From: Novosphingobium sp. MD-1
Lineage (GTDB): Bacteria; Pseudomonadota; Alphaproteobacteria; Sphingomonadales; Sphingomonadaceae
DNA length: 64,000 nt
Reading direction: 5' to 3'
NCBI RefSeq assembly: GCF_001014975.1
Contig: NZ_BBXA01000013.1
Coordinates: 124,001-188,000, forward strand
Below the pieces are notes generated by a model. The model made no database searches, was not told where the DNA came from, and saw nothing but the letters and a program-made list of their open reading frames with translations. A program made the position numbers and the translations under genes. This document shows, piece after piece, positions 51,214 to 58,325 of the stretch (position 1 is its first letter; every line of letters begins with the position of its first letter).

Positions 51214-52383
51214 TCAGGCGACCACCCGCGATGTCGCGCCATCCAGCGCGATCCGGAAGAACGGCGCGGGATAGCCGGCGAAATGGGCTCGGCGCTGGCT
51301 GGCCTCGGTGATCGACGCCATGTCGCCGATGCCCGGGTAATCGGCGAAACCGATCACCTGCAGATCGTTCATGACCCACCAGCTGTATTCCTGCGCGGGG
51401 CATTGCTCGGGTACGCTCGCAACCAGCCCCGTCCCGTTGAGCAGCGTGAACGGTCCCAGCGGGGTCGGCGCCACCGCGCCATAAAGACCGGTCGGCCCGG
51501 CCGCGCCGTCCTCGGCGAAGACCTTGCCCTGTGTCGACCAGAACAGGTAATAATTGCCATCCACCGCGCGCATGTGCGGGCGTTCCAGCTCGTTGTTCAG
51601 CCCGGCCGCGTTGAGCACCGGCGCCCGCAGGGTCCAGCCGGAGGTTTCGCCCTCGCTCGCCGTGGCGACGCCGATGACGCCGGTCCAGCGCGAGGAAGAA
51701 CGCGCGCACGATCCGGTGAAGAACAGGAAGTCTCCGCCGCCGCGCGGATCACGAAAGAACCCGGGATCGCGGAAGCCGAGGATTTCTCCCGCCCGCCCTT
51801 CCGTCTGGTCCGCGACCCTGTAGTGCCGGCCGTCCGCGATGATGACTTCCGTCAGCCCGGACCAGCCGGATAGCGCAAACGTGCCATCCAGCGCTTCGAA
51901 CCCGCATTGCGCCGCGAACAGCCGTTGTTCCAGACTGGGCGGGGTGACGCCGCGCCGCCCGGCGGCGGTGAAATAGACGGTGAGCAACCCGGCCGTCTCG
52001 TCGAGAACGGCCGAGCCCGACCATTCCCGGTCGCCCGGCGTAAACCCATCGGGAAACACCGGCTGGTGCAGGGTCCAGCGACCGCCCTTCTCGCTGGCGA
52101 GATGGATGCGCGCGATGGCATGGCGCGCATCCGGGTCTTCTCCCGCCCGAGCGGTCAGCACCATCCACAGCGCGGCGCCGTCGAAGCGCGGAAGCGAGCC
52201 ATCAGCCCGTTCGACCGGCCACATGTCCCAGAGGTCGAAGCCGGGCACGCGCGCGGTTTCGTCCAGAGTGAAAGCCGGGATGGTGCTGTCGGATGTCAGG
52301 GCGAGGGAGGACAGGTCGGCGGCGGTCCACATGGTGGAATCAGGCATACCACGATTGCCGTTTGCGGTGACCATGGTCGCCAT
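51214..52383 (-). CDS. GH68 family enzyme (levansucrase / beta-fructofuranosidase type)
   Basis: 389 residues, five-bladed propeller enzyme acting on sucrose. The catalytic set is complete: WDMWP with nucleophile Asp53, WSGS at 121-124, FRDP with stabilising Asp206, and NNELERPH with acid/base Glu267 (counterparts of D86, D247 and E342 of Bacillus SacB). GH68 enzymes split sucrose and transfer or hydrolyse the fructosyl unit. There is no evident signal peptide, as in some proteobacterial members such as the Zymomonas enzyme. A LacI box lies 198 bases upstream. In an esterase-rich locus it suggests that the ester substrate contains a sucrose or fructosyl core. GAGAGGA precedes ATG 52383. Confidence 0.93.
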   Translation of the reverse strand: MATMVTANGNRGMPDSTMWTAADLSSLALTSDSTIPAFTLDETARVPGFDLWDMWPVERADGSLPRFDGAALWMVLTARAGEDPDARHAIARIHLASEKGGRWTLHQPVFPDGFTPGDREWSGSAVLDETAGLLTVYFTAAGRRGVTPPSLEQRLFAAQCGFEALDGTFALSGWSGLTEVIIADGRHYRVADQTEGRAGEILGFRDPGFFRDPRGGGDFLFFTGSCARSSSRWTGVIGVATASEGETSGWTLRAPVLNAAGLNNELERPHMRAVDGNYYLFWSTQGKVFAEDGAAGPTGLYGAVAPTPLGPFTLLNGTGLVASVPEQCPAQEYSWWVMNDLQVIGFADYPGIGDMASITEASQRRAHFAGYPAPFFRIALDGATSRVVA

Positions 52384-52770
52384 ACTGAAATATTCCTCTC
52401 GCTTGCCTTGGCGAGGATCGGTCCTCGCGTAAACGTTACACTAAAATTCTCGAACGGCGCCTGTGTCGCTGTCGGAAGCGGCCCGCTTCCGCTTATGTCC
52501 GTATTGGAAACCCCGTAATTTTGCCGTTCCCTGGTTGATGGCAATTCGTGCTGGCCAATCCGCGCGACCGATCCTAGGATAGAGCAATCGATTACGCAAT
52601 CGTGCATTTTCAGGGGGTGACATCGGTTCCGGGAGGTTGGCGGACGTGGTCGGCAGTGGCAGGATGGCCGCCGGTGGCGTGCCGCCCGGTCCTGCCTGTC
52701 GCGGACTGAGGTTGTATGCCGGAGTCGGATGGTCGGAAGCTTTCCGGCCTGCCTGTTGCGGGAGAATGGA
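52384..52770. other. 387-base divergent regulatory region
   Basis: No gene seen. It separates the GH68 gene (leftward) from an esterase (rightward). It holds LacI box 4 at 52581-52598 and, closer to the GH68 start, GTAAACGTTACA (52429-52440), a LacI-like half-symmetric element of different core. The remainder is ordinary GC-rich sequence. Confidence 0.6.
52581..52598 (+). promoter_or_regulatory. LacI-type box 4
   Basis: AGAGCAATCGATTACGCA carries the conserved half AATCGATTACGCA. It is roughly central in the divergent region between the GH68 gene and the esterase at 52771 and so could serve either or both. Confidence 0.7.
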
Positions 52771-53748
52771 ATGGAATGGCCGATCAACCGCAGGCAGGTG
52801 CTGCTGGGGAGTGGAATGTTGCTGACGAACGGGCCGGTGCAAGCCGCCAGGGAAGCCCTGAAGATCCCGCAGGGCGCGGGCCAGTTGTCTGCCGCGTGGC
52901 TGGAGGCGCCTGCACTGCCGCTTTGGGAAGGGCAGCCGCCCGGCGCGCCGAAGGTGGCGCCGTCGAAGTCCGCCACGCTAGATCCCACGTTCATCACCGG
53001 GGTGATCCGGCCCGAAATGCGGGTGTTCCGTCCGCAGAAAGGCAATGGTCGCGCCCTGCTGGCGATCCCGGGCGGCGCATACAATTTCGTGTCGAGCCGC
53101 AACGAAGGACTGGACGTTGCGCGGGTGTTCACGGGGCTGGGCTACACGGTGTTCGTGCTGGTCTATCGCTTGCCGGGCGAAGGCTGGGCCGATCGCTGGG
53201 ACGTGCCGCTGCAGGATGCGCAGCGGGCCATGCGCCTCATCCGGTCGCGGGCCGAGCACTTCGGCATCGACCGGTCCGTGGCCGTGGTGGGATTTTCAGC
53301 CGGCGGGCATCTGGCGGCCTCACTCATCACCAGCGGAAGCCAAGCGGTCTATGAAGCGCGTGATGCCGCGGACGAGCTGGACCCGGTGCCGAGCTGCGCC
53401 GGCCTGATCTATCCGGTCATCGCGGTGACGCCGCCTTATACGCATGCGCTTTCCGCGCAGACACTGCTCGGCCCCGCGCCGGAGCCAGCCTTGATCGCCC
53501 GCCGCTCGCCTGCGCAGCATGTCGGTGCCGATACGCCGCCGACGTTTCTGGCTCACGCCATCGATGACCAGGCGGTTCCCTATCAGAACACGATGTTGTT
53601 CCTGGATGCCATGCGGGACGTGGGACGGCCGGTGGAAGCGCACCTGTTCGAGGAGGGCGGGCATGGTTTCGGCATCGGCCCCGCGAACGCGCCGGCGGGG
53701 CAATGGCCGTCCTTGCTCCATGCGTTTCTTGGGCGGCACGGGGGCTGA
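52771..53748 (+). CDS. Exported alpha/beta hydrolase (BD-FAE / acetyl-esterase-like)
   Basis: 325 residues. Tat-like start INRRQVLLGSGMLL; oxyanion segment IPGGAYNFVS (99-108), nucleophile VGFSAGGH with Ser176, Asp in HAIDDQAVP and His in EEGGHGFG, the full triad of the BD-FAE/acetyl-xylan-esterase-like group that deacylates sugars. GGGAGA before ATG 52771 supports this start rather than GTG/ATG starts 14 codons upstream. It shares the divergent region with GH68, including LacI box 4, and is the fifth esterase of the locus. Probably periplasmic, removing acyl groups from carbohydrate hydroxyls. Confidence 0.88.
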   Translation: MEWPINRRQVLLGSGMLLTNGPVQAAREALKIPQGAGQLSAAWLEAPALPLWEGQPPGAPKVAPSKSATLDPTFITGVIRPEMRVFRPQKGNGRALLAIPGGAYNFVSSRNEGLDVARVFTGLGYTVFVLVYRLPGEGWADRWDVPLQDAQRAMRLIRSRAEHFGIDRSVAVVGFSAGGHLAASLITSGSQAVYEARDAADELDPVPSCAGLIYPVIAVTPPYTHALSAQTLLGPAPEPALIARRSPAQHVGADTPPTFLAHAIDDQAVPYQNTMLFLDAMRDVGRPVEAHLFEEGGHGFGIGPANAPAGQWPSLLHAFLGRHGG

Positions 53749-53763
53749 ACGGCATGGCTCCGG

Positions 53764-54420
53764 TCAGGCGCCCGTCGGATTGGCGCGCGCTCTGGCCACC
53801 ACGCGCCGAAGGTTCGCGATGTCGACCGCGCCGGGGATCAGGTAGGGGCCGACAAGGATGCCCGGCGTACCCTTGAGGCCCATCACGGTGGCATAGAGAT
53901 TGGTACGGGTGATGGCGGCGTCGATATCCTTTGCGTGGATCGCAAGGTCGCCCTGCAACCTGTTCCAGTCGATCCCGGCCCGATCGGCTGCCGCGCGCAC
54001 CCCTTGAGAGGTAATCCGCCCCGGCGTCTGCATCATGGCATCGTTGAACGCAGCGTGCCTGCCCTGATAGTTCGCGGCGATTGCCGTGCGGGCGGCTTCG
54101 ACCGATCCCGCCCCGAATATCGGCCAGTCGCGATAGACGACCTTCACCTTCCGGTCTTCGCGCAGCAATTGCTGGATCACCGGGTGGATCTGCTTGCAGT
54201 AGGGGCACTGGTAGTCGGAGAAGAGCACGATCGTGACGTCCGCGCCGCGCGGCGCGACGGTCGGTACCACGGGATCGTTCTGCAACAGGGCGCGGATGTT
54301 GGCGGCGGCCTGCGTATCGTCGGTCCCGCGCCCGGGCGCGGCGGCCAGCGCGGCCCCGGTCGGCAGGAGCAGCGCCAGCGCGGCGATTGCGGCAAGGCCG
54401 GCGTGCATCGTGTTCTTCAT
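53764..54420 (-). CDS. DsbA-family thiol-disulfide oxidoreductase
   Basis: 218 residues with a Sec signal (cleavage near ALAAA, about 28). Thioredoxin-fold active site Y-Q-C72-P-Y-C75-K, and the cis-proline loop in GLKGTPGILVG; the helical insert is of the BdbD/ScsC/Com1 type. It would introduce or shuffle disulfides in the periplasm. AAGGA precedes ATG 54420. It is divergent from the avidin-like gene, and the inverted repeat at 54452 lies 32 bases upstream of its start, so it may share the MalT-type regulator with the locus to the right. A link with disulfides in the TonB receptor loops is possible but unproven. Confidence 0.9.
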   Translation of the reverse strand: MKNTMHAGLAAIAALALLLPTGAALAAAPGRGTDDTQAAANIRALLQNDPVVPTVAPRGADVTIVLFSDYQCPYCKQIHPVIQQLLREDRKVKVVYRDWPIFGAGSVEAARTAIAANYQGRHAAFNDAMMQTPGRITSQGVRAAADRAGIDWNRLQGDLAIHAKDIDAAITRTNLYATVMGLKGTPGILVGPYLIPGAVDIANLRRVVARARANPTGA

Positions 54421-54451
54421 GCAAGATCCTTTCAGACCGCTCGATAGCGGT

Positions 54452-54473
54452 GACCTACTCGTCCGGGTAGCTG
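54452..54473 (+). promoter_or_regulatory. Shared inverted repeat, copy 1 (candidate MalT/LuxR-type site)
   Basis: The core CTACTCG-TC-CGGGTAG is an imperfect inverted repeat. With flanks it matches GACCTACYCG, two spacer bases, CGGGTAGGTC except for two outer positions. It lies in the 109-base divergent region between the DsbA-like and avidin-like genes. The same motif recurs at 58197 before the TonB receptor - hydantoinase operon. Confidence 0.68.
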
Positions 54474-54529
54474 GTTTCCCCTCTGGCGCCTGCGATAGTT
54501 CGCCCGGTTGGTGATGACGGGATGGCAGA

Positions 54530-55321
54530 GTGACGGTCGCAGGCGTCTGGGAGAACGAGTACGGCTCGCGCATGATCCTCGCGGTGGAGGAGAAGCCTGC
54601 GGGAAGCGGCGCGATCTGGGGCGTGTATGAATCGACCACCGGATCGACGGGCCGCTACCTCGTGACCGGCCGTCGGGGCGGGACCGCTTGCGGCGAGAAG
54701 GGCCAGCCGCTTGCTCTTGCGATCGCATGGCGTTCGGTCGGTGGCGATCCTGCCGATCCGAGCTGGCACTGGGCGTCGGCGATGGCCGGCCAGTATCATG
54801 GCCAGGATGGCGGAGCGCAGGTGACGGTCAATCATCTGCTCGTGGCATCCGGGGAGTTTCCGGGCCTGTGCGGCCCCGGCCTCTATTGCGACAAGCTCAC
54901 CTATCGCAGGACTTCGGATACCCCCTATGCCGGGTTGCCGCCGGCGGGGGTGGCCGTTCCCCATCCGGCGTCGGGCGTCTGGAGCGGCGCGGACGGCATG
55001 CGGCTTGCCCTCCGCGTGCTGGCCGAGCCGGGTGGGCGCGTCGCGCTGGTGGACGGTTTTCTGGAGCAAGACGGGCGCGAAATCGCCATCACCGGCTTTG
55101 CCGATCTGGACGGGCAGGCGGAGGAAAGCGACCGGTGTGCGCTGGCGATCACCGCTTACGACGAGGCGCGGAACCGGACGGTCGCGATGGGCGGCTGGCT
55201 GGAGGGGGAGGCGGGGGCGCTCCTGCTGCAGGCACTGACCGGGCATGCCACGCCGTTGGACGGCGCCTACCTCCAGACCTCGCTTTGGCCACTGTCGCTG
55301 GTCCGGCGCGACGGGCCGTGA
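54530..55321 (+). CDS. Tandem avidin-like protein
   Basis: 263 residues, no signal peptide. Repeat 1 (about 4-130) follows the streptavidin strand order: GVWENEYGS, GVYEST, YLVTGR, ALAIAWR, AGQYHGQ, VNHLLVASG, YCDKLTY. Biotin-contact positions kept are Asn9, Ser13, Tyr33, Ser35, Trp67 and Asp121 (streptavidin N23, S27, Y43, S45, W79, D128); Ser83 stands for T90, but W92 and W108 are Met85 and His102. Repeat 2 (about 148-260: GVWSGADG, IAITGF, ALAITAY, MGGWLEG) keeps the shape but not these residues. The start is GTG 54530. It likely binds biotin weakly or another cyclic ureide. It precedes a MalT-type regulator and shares an inverted repeat with the hydantoinase operon. Confidence 0.78.
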   Translation: MTVAGVWENEYGSRMILAVEEKPAGSGAIWGVYESTTGSTGRYLVTGRRGGTACGEKGQPLALAIAWRSVGGDPADPSWHWASAMAGQYHGQDGGAQVTVNHLLVASGEFPGLCGPGLYCDKLTYRRTSDTPYAGLPPAGVAVPHPASGVWSGADGMRLALRVLAEPGGRVALVDGFLEQDGREIAITGFADLDGQAEESDRCALAITAYDEARNRTVAMGGWLEGEAGALLLQALTGHATPLDGAYLQTSLWPLSLVRRDGP

Positions 55322-55431
55322 CGTCGCTGCCGCCGCCACGGGAAGGGGAGGTTGCGCCGGAGCGCGGGGCGGCACACTATGCGGCGGCAAGCAGGGATGG
55401 CGCGGGGCCATCCGGCCAGCGTCGAGGGGGA

Positions 55432-58179
55432 ATGCCCAGCACCGGAACCGCCAGTGACGCCCAGCGGATGCTCCAGCTCAAGCTGGAAGTGCCGCGCATG
55501 CCGTCGAGCGTGGTCCACCGCGCCCGGCTGATGACCGCGCTGGGATCGGTGGCGGCGAGCCGCCTGGTTCTCCTGACCGCGCCGGCCGGCTTCGGCAAGA
55601 CCACGCTGCTGTCACAATGGCGCGATCACTTGCGCGACGCCGGCGGGCGCGTGGGCTGGCTGACGCTCGACGAGGGCGATGCGGACGTGCGCCGCTTCAT
55701 GATCGGGGTGATCCGGGCGCTGGAAAGCGCCGATGTCGACGTGGGCGATCTGGTGGCGCAGGCCGACCGGGGCCTGACCGAGATTACCATCGACAGCGCG
55801 GTGCGCGAATTGAACGCGCGCCTGGCCGGCAGCGGCGCGCCGGTCACGCTGATTCTTGACGATTATCACCGCGCGTCCGCCCAGCCGCTCGACGGGTTCC
55901 TCGGGCAGTGGATCGCGCTGCTGCCCGAAGGCACGCGCCTGCTGATGAGCACGCGCCGCCGACCGGAAATCGGGCTGCACCGCCTGCTGGGCAGCGGCGC
56001 GGCGGTGGAGATCACCAGCGACATGCTGCGCTTCACGCCGTCGGAATCGCGGCAGGTGCTCGATGTCGGTCTGGCCGAAGCCGATCGCGACGCGCTGGCG
56101 GAACGGACCGAGGGCTGGCCGGTGGCGCTGCAGCTTGCCCGCCTGATCACCTTGCAGGGCCAGGGGCAGGCCTCCGGTGCGCCCGCTTTGGGCCGGCTGG
56201 CAACGCGGGGAGGGCATTTGTGGAGCTTCCTTTCCGATCAGGTCCTGCGCGGGCTGACCGAGGAGGCGGTCGATTTTCTGCTGGAAACCTCAATCCTCGA
56301 ACGGTTCAGCGTGGAGATCACCGATGCGCTGCGGGGGCGTGACGACAGCTGGCGGATCATGGAGCAGCTGGAGCCGCTGCAATCGTTGCTGACACCGCTC
56401 GATGCCGACGCGATCTGGTATCGGTATCACCATCTCTTCGCCGATTATCTCCAGGCGCAGTTGCGCCAGCGCAGGCCGACGGCGGTGCCCGCGCTGCACT
56501 TGCGCGCCTCGGAAGCATTCGAACGGCGGGGACTGCTGGACGAGGCGGTGCGCCACGCCAGCCTGGCCGGCGATTTCGCGCGCTGCGCCGAACTGGTGGA
56601 GCAGGCGGGCGGCTGGCGGCTGGTGCTGTTCGGCGGGATGGGACAGCTCAACCAGCTGCTGGGTTTCATTCCTCCGGCAGAGCGCCTGTCGCACCCGCGC
56701 CTGCTGCTGGCCGAAGCCTACGTGAAGCTCAAGATGGGTCTGCTGCGCGAGGCGCGATCGACGTTCGATCTGGTGGCCCTTGATCCGGGTGCGCCGGCGG
56801 GTGACTGGCCTGCTGGGGACTGGAGCCTGCTGAACGATTACGAGCGCGATACCCTCAACATCAACGTCCTGATCCGCACGTACGAGGACAATACCGTCGA
56901 CGTGCCGTTCCTGTCGTTCTTCGAGACGATGCGGCAGCGGATGCCGGATGCCGACGGACTGACGCGCGGCGTGCTCGATTGCGCGGGGGCGGTAGCCAGC
57001 CTGTGCGCGGGCCAACTGGCAAGGGCGGAGGATTTCGCGCGGCAGGCGATGGGCGCGATGCGCTCGGTCAATTCGGTGCTGGGCCTCAACTACTGCTTCC
57101 TGCACGCGGGCCTGTCGTGCGCCTATCGCGGCGAACTGCGCAGCGCCACCGCCTATCTCCAGCGCGCGAAGGCGATGGCGGTCGAGAACTTCGGCGCGGA
57201 CAGCGGCCTGAAGGCACTGGCGGAGACGCTGCTGGCGCTGGTCGAGCTGTGGGGCGACGGGCGGTTGACGATGACCGCACAGGAGCTTGACGAGGCGTTC
57301 CGCCATGTCTGTGATTACGATGGCTGGTTCGAAATCTATGCCGCCGGGCTGGATAGCCGCTTCCGCCTTGCCTGGCAGGCACAGGATAGCGCGGCCATGG
57401 ACCGCGTGATTGCTGATGGCGATGCGCTGACCCGCGCCCGCGGGCTGGAGCGGCTGGCGAGCATCGTCCAGGCGCAGCGCCTGCTGCGCCATGGTGCGGC
57501 GGGCGAGACAGCACAGGCGCAGCCGCTGGCGGAACACCTTGCCGCCCGTTTCCCCCTCGGCATCTGGCGCGACAATCCCGTCCACTGGCGCGCCGGCGTG
57601 GACGTGGCGTTCGCACTGGGAACGTGGCTGGCGATCCGCGATCCGGCGCAGGCGCGCGAACGGGCGGGCGACATGCTTGCCTGTGCCCGGGCGATCGGCG
57701 CGCGTCCCTATGAAGTGCGCGCGCATCTGCTGCTGGCGCGCATCGCCGCGCTGGGCCGGCGGCCTGACGATGCCATGGGCCATTTGCGCGAGGCGGTGGA
57801 GCGCGCTGCCGGTGAAGGGATCGCGTTGCCGTTCTTCGAGCAGCCCGAACTCGCGCCGCTGATCCGCCGGCTCAAGCGCGCGCTGTGGGACGGCGGCGGC
57901 AATCCCGTCGAGGCCTCGTTCCTGTCCTCTATCGACGAACGCATGGCGGAGACCGGCCCGGCGGACGGCAGCCCGATCGCGGTGCTCAGCACGCGCGAGC
58001 AGGAGGTCGTCGCCGAGCTTTCGCGCGGACTGACCAACAAGGAAATTGCCCGCGCGCTCGACATGACCGAGCACACCGTCAAATTCCACCTCAAAAACAT
58101 CTTCGCCAAGCTGGGCGTGGACCGTCGCGCCCACGCGCTGTCTGCCTTGCGCGACACCGGCTGGTCCTCCCGCGCCTGA
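55432..58179 (+). CDS. MalT-type (LAL) LuxR-family transcriptional activator
   Basis: 915 residues. N-terminal STAND ATPase: Walker A APAGFGKTT (50-58), Walker B ILDDYH (141-146), then EGWPVALQLAR and HHLFADYLQAQL typical of MalT-like proteins; a long helical repeat sensor follows; the C-terminal LuxR HTH (about 850-905) reads LSTREQEVVAELSRGLTNKEIARALDMTEHTVKFHLKNIF. Such proteins activate transcription when ATP and an inducer promote oligomerisation. GGGGGA precedes ATG 55432; the frame is open much further upstream but that part overlaps the avidin-like gene. Inverted repeats at 54452 and 58197 flank this gene and are plausible target sites. Inducer unknown. Confidence 0.93.
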   Translation: MPSTGTASDAQRMLQLKLEVPRMPSSVVHRARLMTALGSVAASRLVLLTAPAGFGKTTLLSQWRDHLRDAGGRVGWLTLDEGDADVRRFMIGVIRALESADVDVGDLVAQADRGLTEITIDSAVRELNARLAGSGAPVTLILDDYHRASAQPLDGFLGQWIALLPEGTRLLMSTRRRPEIGLHRLLGSGAAVEITSDMLRFTPSESRQVLDVGLAEADRDALAERTEGWPVALQLARLITLQGQGQASGAPALGRLATRGGHLWSFLSDQVLRGLTEEAVDFLLETSILERFSVEITDALRGRDDSWRIMEQLEPLQSLLTPLDADAIWYRYHHLFADYLQAQLRQRRPTAVPALHLRASEAFERRGLLDEAVRHASLAGDFARCAELVEQAGGWRLVLFGGMGQLNQLLGFIPPAERLSHPRLLLAEAYVKLKMGLLREARSTFDLVALDPGAPAGDWPAGDWSLLNDYERDTLNINVLIRTYEDNTVDVPFLSFFETMRQRMPDADGLTRGVLDCAGAVASLCAGQLARAEDFARQAMGAMRSVNSVLGLNYCFLHAGLSCAYRGELRSATAYLQRAKAMAVENFGADSGLKALAETLLALVELWGDGRLTMTAQELDEAFRHVCDYDGWFEIYAAGLDSRFRLAWQAQDSAAMDRVIADGDALTRARGLERLASIVQAQRLLRHGAAGETAQAQPLAEHLAARFPLGIWRDNPVHWRAGVDVAFALGTWLAIRDPAQARERAGDMLACARAIGARPYEVRAHLLLARIAALGRRPDDAMGHLREAVERAAGEGIALPFFEQPELAPLIRRLKRALWDGGGNPVEASFLSSIDERMAETGPADGSPIAVLSTREQEVVAELSRGLTNKEIARALDMTEHTVKFHLKNIFAKLGVDRRAHALSALRDTGWSSRA

Positions 58180-58196
58180 CTCTCCGCCCGCCGCCG

Positions 58197-58218
58197 GACC
58201 TCCCCGTTCGGGTAGGTC
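58197..58218 (+). promoter_or_regulatory. Shared inverted repeat, copy 2 (candidate MalT/LuxR-type site)
   Basis: GACCTCCCCG, spacer TT, CGGGTAGGTC: a 22-base inverted repeat with 18 symmetric positions, the best copy of the motif also seen at 54452. It lies 108 bases upstream of the TonB receptor start at 58326, a distance suited to an activator. Confidence 0.72.
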
Positions 58219-58240
58219 TGCCGCCGCCTCCACCGATGGG

Positions 58241-58262
58241 TAGCTACTCTCCGGGGCAGCTT
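58241..58262 (+). promoter_or_regulatory. Weaker copy of the inverted repeat
   Basis: The core CTACTCT-CC-GGGGCAG keeps about 12 of 20 consensus positions. Its centre is 44 bases from copy 2, about four helical turns, which would suit the oligomeric binding of MalT-type activators. Confidence 0.42.
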
Positions 58263-58325
58263 GTTCGTGACCACTCGATGACGGACCTTGCCGGAAGAGA
58301 CACAAATCCGACCAAGGGGGGTCCA

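Noticed and set aside
52429..52440. GTAAACGTTACA as an extra LacI-type operator
   Set aside because: Symmetry holds for only the central AACGTT and the core differs from the AATCGATT boxes; kept only as a note in the gap entry.
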